Source of the DNA: Polynucleobacter sp.
GTDB taxonomy: Bacteria; Pseudomonadota; Gammaproteobacteria; Burkholderiales; Burkholderiaceae_D
DNA: 64,000 nucleotides
Assembly (NCBI GenBank): GCA_021737945.1
Contig: JAIPCX010000010.1
Location: 35,326 to 99,325, forward strand
Reading direction: 5' to 3'
The notes under the pieces were generated by a model. That model was not told the origin of the DNA, made no database searches, and saw only the letters and a list, made by a program, of their open reading frames with translations. A program made the position numbers and the translations under genes. Of the stretch, positions 17,701 to 24,846 are shown one piece after another (positions within the stretch are counted from its first letter, which is position 1; every line of letters begins with the position of its first letter).

Positions 17701-18093
17701 TTAACTGTAATCCATGATTAACGCATCAATTGCATGATTGATACTGGAAATTGATTGTTCAAGACGTTGCCAGTCACTGGCTTCTGCTGAAAGTCGTTTA
17801 GACGCTGAAAAGACGGGCATCAAGTCATTTAACTTAAAACCTGCGACTTGCATGTCCATTGTATTGAGTGTTCGTATCATCATGAGCGTCGAAAAAAACA
17901 CTAGCCGATAATAGAGGGCATGGGCGGCTTCCTCGGACAAATCATTTTCGCCCACGTACTTGGTGAACAATGTTTTTATCGTGCCGAGTAAATGAACGCG
18001 TTCAGGAGCGATATTAAATTCTTGCTGTAGTAATTCAGTCGCCGTATCCCATTTATCGGAAATATTCCGATCATCTTCATAAGGCAATTTCAC
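17701..18093 (-). CDS. Hypothetical protein, all-helical
   Basis: 130 residues, not recognised. It starts MKLPYEDDRNISDKWDTATELLQQEF and is predicted mostly helical with long amphipathic stretches (EEAAHALYYRLVFFSTLMMIRTLNTMD and a C-terminal DWQRLEQSISSINHAID). No signal peptide and no convincing membrane span. It stands alone on the minus strand between the MORN gene and a small divergent gene. Coding seems likely from regular codon use and lack of competing frames. Confidence 0.55.
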   Translation of the reverse strand: MKLPYEDDRNISDKWDTATELLQQEFNIAPERVHLLGTIKTLFTKYVGENDLSEEAAHALYYRLVFFSTLMMIRTLNTMDMQVAGFKLNDLMPVFSASKRLSAEASDWQRLEQSISSINHAIDALIMDYS

Positions 18094-18182
18094 ACGTAGT
18101 TCCTTTGCAATGAATATCGTATGCAGCCGGTGAATTTTACTTGGTCTTTACTACGCTCGACATTTTGTGAAAATTAGCTTCT

Positions 18183-18407
18183 ATGGATGATTTGAAATCA
18201 CTGATGGAAGAAATCAGAGCGCATCATTCGGAGGGGGTAGCAATTAGCGAATTAGAGAATTACTGCAAGCGTTACATGCAGTACTACCACCTTCAGATTG
18301 AGCGGCAGCCGAGTCGCTTCTATGGAGCCTGGGGATGGTCAGAAGCTCGACGTAGAGAATTCAGAAAAGCGTTTGATGCCGCTCAGATGAGAATATTCAA
18401 AAGCTAA
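18183..18407 (+). CDS. Small hypothetical protein
   Basis: 74 residues, acidic at the N-terminus and rich in Arg, Tyr and Trp afterwards (ENYCKRYMQYYHLQ, FYGAWGWSEARRREFRKAF). Not recognised. It is divergent from the helical hypothetical gene with a 90-base gap. No good ribosome site precedes the ATG, which lowers confidence, but the composition is protein-like. Confidence 0.45.
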   Translation: MDDLKSLMEEIRAHHSEGVAISELENYCKRYMQYYHLQIERQPSRFYGAWGWSEARRREFRKAFDAAQMRIFKS

Positions 18408-18464
18408 AGCAAAGCAGCTTATTGGGATGCACGAGAGTTGCAGCGAACTGAATCAAACCAAGAA

Positions 18465-18776
18465 TCAGTGCGCAGCCGCTTCATCTAATAAAGAACAGCG
18501 CTGAATTGAGTCAAGTCTCTTTCCTAACTCTCGGCGAGCCACATGGGTATCGTGATGAGACTGCACAGCTAACCACCAACCATCGCTCAAACCAAAATAT
18601 CGGCACAGCAGCAAATCGGTTTCTGCAGTCACAGCCCGTTTGCCTGAAACAATGTCGTAAACCCGTGTAGCCGGAACATCAATATCTTTCGCCAGTCGAT
18701 ACGGCGTCAGTCCTAAAGGTTTGAGGAATTCTTCCTGCAGCATTTCGCCAGGAGAAACGGGGGCTATTTTTTTCAT
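18465..18776 (-). CDS. higA: HigA-family antitoxin-type XRE regulator, no toxin partner
   Basis: 103 residues with a Cro/CI helix-turn-helix and the HigA family opening PVSPGEMLQEEFLKPLGLTP, then YRLAKDIDVPATRVYDIVSGKRAVTAETDLLLCRYFGLSDGWWL. ATG 18776 is chosen because AAGGATT precedes it with good spacing; an upstream in-frame ATG at 18806 has none. HigB normally lies directly upstream, but the 130 bases between this gene and the divergent AbrB-type gene have no room for it, and none follows. It may be a remnant that now serves as a free-standing repressor. Confidence 0.82.
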   Translation of the reverse strand: MKKIAPVSPGEMLQEEFLKPLGLTPYRLAKDIDVPATRVYDIVSGKRAVTAETDLLLCRYFGLSDGWWLAVQSHHDTHVARRELGKRLDSIQRCSLLDEAAAH

Positions 18777-18858
18777 AATCTGAATCCTTTGGTGATGTTG
18801 GATCATCAGAAACCCACAAGACTAGGAACGTCAGGGTTAGCAATAGGATAATTCAAGG

Positions 18859-18887
18859 TTGAACCCTGTTATAACTAACGTTATAAT
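18859..18887 (+). promoter_or_regulatory. Promoter and operator of the AbrB-Doc pair
   Basis: TTGAAC (18859-18864) and TATAAT (18882-18887) are separated by 17 bases, a near-consensus sigma-70 promoter. GTTATAAC, itself a palindrome, occurs in the spacer (18868-18875) and again as GTTATAAT overlapping the -10 (18880-18887), 12 bases apart. This is the expected arrangement for autorepression by a dimeric AbrB-type antitoxin. Confidence 0.65.
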
Positions 18888-18910
18888 TATCTCTCACACA
18901 AAGGATCGCC

Positions 18911-19138
18911 ATGATCAATACATTAAAACTCACCACCGTAGGAAACTCGATTGGGGTCGTACTACCGAAAGAACTTTTGAGCAAACTTCGCGTTGATAAA
19001 GGCGACACGCTGTATGTCGTTGAGACGCCGGATGGTATTGAACTAACGGCCTATCGACCAGATTTTGCCACTCAAATGGATGCTGCAGAAACTATCATGC
19101 GCGAAAACAAAGACGTACTTCGTAAGTTGGCGCGTTAA
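18911..19138 (+). CDS. AbrB/MazE-type antitoxin
   Basis: 75 residues with a SpoVT-AbrB swapped-hairpin DNA-binding domain: KLTTVGNSIGVVLPKELLSKLRVDKGDTLYVVETPDGIELT. The C-terminal part (FATQMDAAETIMRENKDVLRKLAR) is the likely toxin-neutralising helix. AAGGA stands before the ATG at good spacing. The toxin gene follows with the stop codon directly adjacent to its ATG (TAAATG), so they are coupled. Doc toxins are classically paired with Phd; here the partner has an AbrB fold. Confidence 0.88.
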   Translation: MINTLKLTTVGNSIGVVLPKELLSKLRVDKGDTLYVVETPDGIELTAYRPDFATQMDAAETIMRENKDVLRKLAR

Positions 19139-19537
19139 ATGGCAGCCAGCCCGATCTGGGTCATGCACGAAGCAGTTATCGCCATTCATAAACGTCAAAT
19201 TGCTGAACATGGTGGCGGTCCAGGCATCAGAGATAGTAGCTTGCTGGAATCTGCTCTAGCCAAACCTAAGAATGCTTTTTCGTATAGCGACGAACAGTTA
19301 TCTATACCTTCGCTGGCATCTGCTTACGCATACGGAATTGCGAGGAATCATCCTTTTGTTGACGGCAATAAGCGAACTTCTTTAATTATCAGTTTACTTT
19401 TTTTGGAATTGAATAACTGGGAACTACTCTGCGACGCCGAAAATTTATACGGCACCTTCATGAAGCTTGCCGACGGAAGCCTATCCGCAGAAGACCTATC
19501 AGCATGGTTCACAAAACACTCACAGAAGAAAGCCTAG
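19139..19537 (+). CDS. doc: Doc-type (death-on-curing) Fic toxin
   Basis: 132-residue Fic-fold toxin. The motif HPFVDGNKRT at residues 71-80 is the Doc form of the Fic signature, with the catalytic His, acidic residue and NKR intact. The N-terminal HEAVIAIHKRQIAEHGGGPGIRDSSLLESAL is the conserved Doc opening. Doc phosphorylates elongation factor Tu and halts translation. It appears full length and intact, in an operon with its AbrB-type antitoxin. It converges on tRNA-Leu, 54 bases away. Confidence 0.9.
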   Translation: MAASPIWVMHEAVIAIHKRQIAEHGGGPGIRDSSLLESALAKPKNAFSYSDEQLSIPSLASAYAYGIARNHPFVDGNKRTSLIISLLFLELNNWELLCDAENLYGTFMKLADGSLSAEDLSAWFTKHSQKKA

Positions 19538-19591
19538 CGTGTGAGTGAAGCTAAAAAAAGGCAGGGCCAAGTAAACTAGAAAGAAATTTGC

Positions 19592-19684
19592 TGGTGCCCG
19601 AGACCGGAATCGAACCGGTACGCCCCCTCGCGGGTAAGCGGCGGATTTTAAGTCCGCTGTGTCTACCAATTTCACCACTCGGGC
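19592..19684 (-). tRNA. tRNA-Leu(UAA)
   Basis: 93 bases including encoded CCA. Acceptor GCCCGAG pairs with CTCGGGC, the anticodon loop is CTTAAAA with UAA, a long variable arm is present and the T arm carries GGTTCGATTCC. It is the counterpart of E. coli leuZ, which there directly follows glyW and cysT. Confidence 0.97.
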
Positions 19685-19727
19685 TGGAGAGTGATTGGAC
19701 GGCAATCCCGTCCAGCCCGCTATTGTA
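19681..19727 (-). promoter_or_regulatory. Leader of tRNA-Leu: inverted repeats and possible -10
   Basis: Between the receptor gene and tRNA-Leu, GGACGG-N5-CCGTCC (19697-19713) sits in a larger GGGCTGGA/TCCAGCCC repeat (19681-19688, 19711-19718) whose edge reaches the first bases of the tRNA. TACAAT (minus strand, 19727-19722) could be a -10 box starting about 30 bases before the tRNA. No U-tract follows, so the receptor transcript could also read into the tRNA. Confidence 0.35.
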
Positions 19728-19729
19728 AA

Positions 19730-21967
19730 TTAGAACCGGTAATGTAGTCCTACCAAAATTGCCCTGGGTGCGCCCGGGGCCACAAAACGGCTGGCGCCTA
19801 CGGTAGAAGAAGCAACGCCCGCAGAATTAAACAGACTGTCTGACATCAACCCATAGGTCTCATAGCGGCGGTCAAACACATTATTGAGGCGGGCAAAGTA
19901 ATCTAAGCCTTTGGTGACTGAGTACTTAGCATGCATATTCAACAGTAAGTAGCCGTCTACCTTGGCGTTTGCTGGTCCTTCTTCCGACTGACCGTCTTCG
20001 TTACCTTGCGAGACCAAATTCGACGTTGCGATCACGGTGCCTCCCACCAACCACTTGGGTGCGACACGCCAATCAGCGTTCAATTTGATAGTGTGCTCTG
20101 GTAAACCAGCGATACGGGCACCGCGCTTAATGGTGATCTCACGCTCGCCACCAAACAACTCACCCTCGGCTTCGTAAGTCGCTTGTAAATAGCTGTAGCT
20201 GATACGAAGATCAACTTGGTTGATACGGGTGTAGGCCGACAAATCAAGGCCTTGACGGCGCGTTTTTGAGAAGTTACTGAAATAACCTAAGCCCGTCTGA
20301 TCGGTTGGTGTAAACAAAATATCATTTGTATTATCGGACCGATAAATTGAAGCGGTGTAGCCGGAATCGTTAGTAAGCTTCCATCGAGTACCGAATTCAA
20401 ACGTGCGTGCAATGACTTGCTTAAGGTACGGATCGGCCTGCAAACCCGTTGGCAAGCGACATCCAACCGTTGCATCAGCACAGCCGAGCTCAATGACTGT
20501 CGGCACGCGATTGCTTTGACCAACATTACCAAACACGTCGACACTTTCATTGAGCTTGTGGCTCAAGCCCAGTGAAGGATTCAAACTGTTATAGCTAAAA
20601 GTTTCGTTGGGCTTCTCACTACCTACGCCCGCCGTGTAATTAGTCAGCGTGTTGCTAACGCGTGCGTGATTAAAGCGTGCAGCCGCCGTTAAGTGAGTGG
20701 CTGGCGTAACAGAATACGTATCCGACGCATACAGACCTAGCGCGTATGATTTACCTTTAACACCCACATCTTGCTCTGAGGCGGATGCACAATCATCTAC
20801 CCGCCGTGATGTATCAATCTCACAGTCAGCCGCTTGGTAGGCACCGTAAGAAACGCGACTAGCATCTAAGCTAGCGCCCGTCGTTATCTGATGGGCATCA
20901 ATAATTTTAGTTAAGTTAACACTCGTACCGTAACTTGTTTGACGGGTACGCGTTTGATTGATCACACCTTCGGTGGTGCTCTCAGCATCACCACCAACAG
21001 TCGATCGAGTGCTGTAGCGAACATAAGCATTAGTAGCTAATTCAGTCGAGCCATCCAAGATACGCTGCAGGTTGAAATTCACCATACTCAGTTCGTTCTT
21101 GGTCCGATCAGTGTAGGTGTAACCCCAGCGTCGATTGGTTTCGTACATACCTTTAGTACGAGCGCCTTCATCGTCATACGCATAGCTTGGCAACAAACCA
21201 TTACCGATCAGATTGCTACGGCCGTGCAAGAAAGAGAGATCCCAATTCACATCGGATTGAGTACGACCAATTTTTGCAAACACGTTTCCGAGCTGCCCTT
21301 CTGATTCTTTGCGCCAGCCGTCTTCATGAAAGGCAGTTGTTGATACAAATTTGTGCCAACCATCGGCTGATTTTTCACCATAGCTGACATCGGCACGCTT
21401 ACGCATCCAACTACCTAAAGATAACTTCAACTCTGTTCCTGGCGCGGTCAGACCTGACTTCGTAGTAAAGGCTAAAGCACCACCCAGCGAATTTAATCCA
21501 TACACAGGATTCGAACCTGGCACGAGCGTGACATTGCTGATGGCAGCCTCAGGAATCATGTCCCAGTTAACGACATCACCAAATGGTTCGTTCACACGTA
21601 CGCCATCAAGATAAACCGATAGGCCTTGCGGTGAACCTAAAATGCCTGACAATCTAAAACCGCGATAGGTAATATCCGCCTGAAACGGACTACCTTGTAT
21701 ATCGTTGATATTGACACCCGTGAGATTGCGCGACATGAACTCGGTCAAATTCAAACTCTGACCTTTGTTAATCTGTTCGCTAGTCACCGACTGCACATCG
21801 TAGGGAAGCTTATTTTTTTCTATGCCCAAGCCCGGCAATGGTGAGGTGCCGACCACTTCAACAGCTTGAAGTTTTTTATCAGATTGTTCAGCGTAAGCGA
21901 AATGACCTGAAAACAAAGTAGCTATTGCCACCGCCATTGCAGTGGCTCTATAAGGAAATGGATTCAT
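19730..21967 (-). CDS. TonB-dependent outer membrane receptor
   Basis: 745 residues. Signal peptide to HFAYAEQ, plug domain (LQAVEVVGTSPLPGLGI, then ITYRGFRLSGILGSPQGLSVYLDGVRVNEPFGDVV and NPVYGLNSLGGALAF), then a 22-strand-type barrel ending in the terminal aromatic ILVGLHYRF. A barrel segment with paired cysteines (ELGCADATVGCRLPTG) and another Cys pair (DCEIDTSRRVDDCA) may form disulfides in external loops. It imports a metal chelate, cofactor or other large ligand using TonB energy; the ligand is not evident. No ABC or TonB genes are adjacent. It is divergent from an orphan LuxR-type response regulator, the only regulatory neighbour. Confidence 0.92.
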   Translation of the reverse strand: MNPFPYRATAMAVAIATLFSGHFAYAEQSDKKLQAVEVVGTSPLPGLGIEKNKLPYDVQSVTSEQINKGQSLNLTEFMSRNLTGVNINDIQGSPFQADITYRGFRLSGILGSPQGLSVYLDGVRVNEPFGDVVNWDMIPEAAISNVTLVPGSNPVYGLNSLGGALAFTTKSGLTAPGTELKLSLGSWMRKRADVSYGEKSADGWHKFVSTTAFHEDGWRKESEGQLGNVFAKIGRTQSDVNWDLSFLHGRSNLIGNGLLPSYAYDDEGARTKGMYETNRRWGYTYTDRTKNELSMVNFNLQRILDGSTELATNAYVRYSTRSTVGGDAESTTEGVINQTRTRQTSYGTSVNLTKIIDAHQITTGASLDASRVSYGAYQAADCEIDTSRRVDDCASASEQDVGVKGKSYALGLYASDTYSVTPATHLTAAARFNHARVSNTLTNYTAGVGSEKPNETFSYNSLNPSLGLSHKLNESVDVFGNVGQSNRVPTVIELGCADATVGCRLPTGLQADPYLKQVIARTFEFGTRWKLTNDSGYTASIYRSDNTNDILFTPTDQTGLGYFSNFSKTRRQGLDLSAYTRINQVDLRISYSYLQATYEAEGELFGGEREITIKRGARIAGLPEHTIKLNADWRVAPKWLVGGTVIATSNLVSQGNEDGQSEEGPANAKVDGYLLLNMHAKYSVTKGLDYFARLNNVFDRRYETYGLMSDSLFNSAGVASSTVGASRFVAPGAPRAILVGLHYRF

Positions 21968-22140
21968 ATCTTTTTTGTAATTTTGAAATAAGGAAGCGTC
22001 TCAACATCAAGCCGGCATAGTAAGCAGCGGCTGGATCTTAGGGAATAGGAAAACTTCCCAACGTATCCCGATTTAAAGCAATTTATATAAAAAAATATAT
22101 TTTTACTAATGAAAAGCCATGGAATAACTTAACCTGGACG

Positions 22141-22162
22141 AATTCCCATCGTGTTGGGAATT
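22141..22162. promoter_or_regulatory. Perfect inverted repeat, candidate operator
   Basis: AATTCCCA, six bases, TGGGAATT: eight-base arms with no mismatch. The 14-base period between arm starts (22141 and 22155) is within reach of a dimeric regulator on adjacent turns. The motif core TTCCCA recurs on the receptor side at 22055-22060. Confidence 0.5.
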
Positions 22163-22295
22163 TCTACTATTGTCTTACGCAGGTTTGATGAGGGACTATC
22201 CGTTGAGCAGGAAATTTGTTGTCCATCCAGTTTCCTACCTCTCAAGTAGGAGTTGTTTTACTTTGAATTCTAGTGACTCCACGTGAAGGGTCTTT

Positions 22296-22326
22296 AAGGC
22301 GATTACAATTGTGATCGCCTTTTTTT
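22296..22326 (+). terminator. Intrinsic terminator in front of the response regulator gene
   Basis: AAGGCGAT-T-ACA / TGT-G-ATCGCCTT forms a 12-pair stem (one G-U) with a two-base loop, followed by seven T. It ends nine bases before the ATG. Because the upstream gene diverges, it can only stop a transcript begun in the intergenic region: an attenuated leader or a separate small RNA. Confidence 0.8.
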
Positions 22327-22335
22327 ATTCGCTCA

Positions 22336-22974
22336 ATGAATAGCTCCTCTGTTTCTGTAATGCTGGTAGACGATCATGCTGTGGTCAGGGCTGGCTATAA
22401 GCGCTTTATTGAGCTCGATCCTATGTTGAAGGTGATTGCTGAAGCTAGCAGTGGCGAAGAGGCCTACTCCCTGCTCGAATCAAGGTCGGTTGATGTGATC
22501 ATCATGGATCTCTCAATGCCAGGCCAAGGTGGGTTTGAAACATTACGTCGGCTACTCAATCGTTTTCCGCAACAAAAAATACTGATTTTCACGATGCATG
22601 AGAATGCATCGATTGCGAATCAGGCATTGACGCTTGGCGCGAGTGGCTATCTGACTAAAAGTATGGAGCCTGATTTGATCGTGCAGGCGATTCATGAGGT
22701 GATGTCGGGCGGCACGCCGATTGCCAAAGCGATTGCCGAAGGGCTCAAAGACCTGGGCGAAAATCGTTTACCGCATATGGAATTACTACCACGCGAGTTT
22801 GAAATTTTTATCTGCTTAGCGAATGGTGAAAGTATTGAGCAGATCAGTGACAAGCTTCACCTCAGCCCAAAAACGGCAGCGAATTATCAAGCATCGATAC
22901 GAAAAAAATTAAATGCAAACTCGACACTGGATGTTTACCAGTATGCGAAAGAGCATGGACTGTTGAGTAGTTGA
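22336..22974 (+). CDS. LuxR/NarL-type response regulator, orphan
   Basis: 212 residues: receiver domain (VMLVDDHAVVRAGY; phospho-acceptor Asp in IIMDLSMPG at about residue 57; Thr in IFTMHE; Lys in YLTKSM) and a C-terminal LuxR-type helix-turn-helix (LLPREFEIFICLANGESIEQISDKLHLSPKT). All signalling residues are intact. No histidine kinase is nearby. The ATG follows a terminator by nine bases and has no Shine-Dalgarno sequence; ATG 22360 (residue 9) has none either, so translation must be weak, leaderless or regulated. It probably controls itself or the divergent receptor, by position. Confidence 0.88.
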   Translation: MNSSSVSVMLVDDHAVVRAGYKRFIELDPMLKVIAEASSGEEAYSLLESRSVDVIIMDLSMPGQGGFETLRRLLNRFPQQKILIFTMHENASIANQALTLGASGYLTKSMEPDLIVQAIHEVMSGGTPIAKAIAEGLKDLGENRLPHMELLPREFEIFICLANGESIEQISDKLHLSPKTAANYQASIRKKLNANSTLDVYQYAKEHGLLSS

Positions 22975-23274
22975 TATTGGGGTGCTGTAGGTCAGCCAGA
23001 CATCAAACGTATCTGCACACTCGCACTCAGCAGAAAAGCCCGACCAACACTTGACTCGCATACTCAGAGCGCTCTGCTTTATTACCTAGATCGCTGATTT
23101 CATACGCATGAACAGTGGGGTAAATAAGACGCAAAACATACCAACTCCTCTAAAAAAACTAAATCCCAAAACAGCAGTGCCTGTAAATCGATCCTTACTT
23201 CGATTAGTAATAGATCATCTAGGGAAGCAGTTCAAAACCACCAGCCACAGTTGCTAGTTAAGTACGTTAGATAA
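22975..23274. other. Intergenic stretch without a recognised gene
   Basis: About 300 bases after the response regulator. All frames are broken by stops, and I see no hairpin with a U-tract. It may contain decayed sequence of the toxin whose last codons follow. Confidence 0.4.
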
Positions 23275-23373
23275 CGACCCCGATTAATTACAGTTGCTGA
23301 TGATCGATATGACGAACATTTGGCGACCCTAGCCCAGCAGAGTAAGGAGTCCAATCATGGTAAAAAAACTCGA
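23275..23373 (+). pseudogene. C-terminal remnant of a RelE/HigB (Gp49-like) toxin
   Basis: After a stop at 23272-23274 the frame reads RPRLITVADDRYDEHLATLAQ and then SKESNHGKKTR to a TGA that lies inside the antitoxin gene. The segment VADxxYxxHLxTL is the C-terminal signature of Gp49-like RelE toxins, and overlap with the start of an XRE antitoxin is their normal layout. The toxin core upstream is missing. No start codon belongs to it. Confidence 0.55.
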
Positions 23374-23716
23374 TGACATCATGGCAGCACTGCCCAAAGA
23401 ACGGCGCCAGCGTATCAATGCCCGTACTATGGAACTGGCAACCCTGAAAGATTTGCGGCAAGCAGCGCAACAGACACAAGAGCAGTTGGCGGCAACCTTA
23501 GGTGTCGGTCAAGATACCATCTCCCGGCTAGAAAAACGCAGCGACATACTGCTCTCCACGCTGAGACACTACGTTGAAAGTATGGGAGGCCGGCTGAACT
23601 TGGTAGCTCAATTTCCTAACCGTCCGCCGGTGGTGATTCAGCACCTGGGAGTTGAGCAACCAATCACACGAAAAAAAAATAGCCCTACCCAGCGGAGAGT
23701 TCGTTCACCTGCTTGA
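23357..23716 (+). CDS. HigA-type XRE antitoxin of a toxin-less pair
   Basis: 119 residues with a helix-turn-helix of the kind that follows Gp49-like toxins: KDLRQAAQQTQEQLAATLGVGQDTISRLEKRSDILLSTLRHYVESMGGRLNLVA. AAGGAG precedes the ATG. The N-terminal arm (LDDIMAALPKERRQRINARTMELATL) contacts the toxin in this family. The basic tail (RKKNSPTQRRVRSPA) is longer than usual. As its toxin is reduced to a C-terminal scrap, it may persist as an anti-addiction element or a simple repressor. Confidence 0.82.
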   Translation: MVKKLDDIMAALPKERRQRINARTMELATLKDLRQAAQQTQEQLAATLGVGQDTISRLEKRSDILLSTLRHYVESMGGRLNLVAQFPNRPPVVIQHLGVEQPITRKKNSPTQRRVRSPA

Positions 23717-23832
23717 TTACATTCTCACAGAATCAAGTTTGGTTTTTTTATACACTGATTTGTACAAGATCGAACGAATCTTTTACTCGTGTGTCATTAT
23801 TTTCATGGATTTAGGAATCACACCCTAACAAC

Positions 23833-24846
23833 TCACCCGTTAATGCAGCTTTGCAGTTCAGAGCACACGGTCATGATTTCCTCAAAGCTCGGCTGGTTAG
23901 TCGATAACAATCCATCTTCCAACATCGCATCGTAGTCTTTTTCAAGCGTATCTAATGCAGTGCCCTCAGGAACAATCTGAAGTTCAGAACTAACTGCTGC
24001 TTTGTAATCAATGGCATTTTTGTCGGAATCTTTTTCGGCAAAAAACATTGACTTGTGTTCGGCAACTGCATAAGCAAGCTCTCTATCTGCAATCGCATTC
24101 TGAGCATGTCCAGATTGGGCCATAGCAGCTAAGTCATACCAGTGTCGTGAATAGCGTTCACCACGCAGTCGATGCTGCCTGCAATACACATGAGTTGCAG
24201 TAGCTTTTTCCCAAAAGGTTCTTTCAACAGACATCGCCAGCGGCTGAGCCATCGGAAATTCAATCCCATTAATCACAGAGGCAATATCACATGTGACTGT
24301 GTGTCGATGATGTGGCTCACCCGTAGCCCTACCGCCAAACTCAAGCTGAATCGTTGGGGAGCTATAGCCGGTGCCAAATCGGATCGGTTCGTAAGAGAGA
24401 ATCAGTTTTTCTTTTTCATTACCTGTAAGGTTTAAAGTAGCTTTTATTCCCTCACGCTGAAACTCTGACTGCAAAACCGGTACCACTTCACCTTCAATCC
24501 ACTGAGGTAATCGATCACGAACCCGATCTGTGATTTTTTTAGCTTGACTCGATGTGGCTGGTATCGGATTCCCATCACGCAAAAGCTCTGGCACCACTTC
24601 GCGAATATCGTAGGTGAGATCAATGTCCTCTGAGAACCGGTCAATGATTTTATAAACCTTGGACAGTGATGTACCGCCTTTGAAAGTCAGTTTGTCCGCA
24701 AGATTTGATTTGTATATCGCTGACAGCGTCAGCACAACCCAAATGTCTTTTTCTAATAGATGCGGAGGGCGACCAGTCTGAGCGGCGGCTACTTCAAGTG
24801 CCTCGGCCTGATCTTTTCGACTGAGGGCAAACCACGAATCAGCCAA
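23833..24846 (-). CDS. abiEii: AbiEii-type nucleotidyltransferase toxin
   Basis: 337 residues of the AbiEii/AbiGii family. The nucleotidyltransferase motifs are intact: KGGTSLSK at 56-63 and FSEDIDL at 71-77, with LEKDIWVVLTL before them and a later FWEKATATHVYCRQ that is typical. Family members act as toxins by modifying tRNA acceptor ends or related RNAs and give abortive phage resistance (AbiE, type IV toxin-antitoxin). The start overlaps the stop of the upstream partner by eight bases. It lies in an insertion between two tRNA genes, fitting a mobile defence locus. Confidence 0.9.
   Translation of the reverse strand: MADSWFALSRKDQAEALEVAAAQTGRPPHLLEKDIWVVLTLSAIYKSNLADKLTFKGGTSLSKVYKIIDRFSEDIDLTYDIREVVPELLRDGNPIPATSSQAKKITDRVRDRLPQWIEGEVVPVLQSEFQREGIKATLNLTGNEKEKLILSYEPIRFGTGYSSPTIQLEFGGRATGEPHHRHTVTCDIASVINGIEFPMAQPLAMSVERTFWEKATATHVYCRQHRLRGERYSRHWYDLAAMAQSGHAQNAIADRELAYAVAEHKSMFFAEKDSDKNAIDYKAAVSSELQIVPEGTALDTLEKDYDAMLEDGLLSTNQPSFEEIMTVCSELQSCING

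Larger units (their letters stand above)
21968..22335. other. Divergent control region, receptor and response regulator
   Basis: 368 bases. It holds a perfect inverted repeat AATTCCCA-N6-TGGGAATT (22141-22162), a related pair GGGAA/TTCCC (22041-22059) nearer the receptor gene, a very A/T-rich stretch between them (22081-22111), a CCTAC/GTAGG hairpin (about 22234-22250), and an intrinsic terminator at its right end. Confidence 0.6.

Noticed and set aside
19520..19705. 61-residue frame across tRNA-Leu
   Set aside because: It reads through a clear tRNA gene and is therefore not a protein gene.
21968..22140. Cobalamin riboswitch upstream of the TonB receptor
   Set aside because: I looked for the B12-box type conserved core in the receptor leader and did not find it; only dyads and an A/T tract are there.
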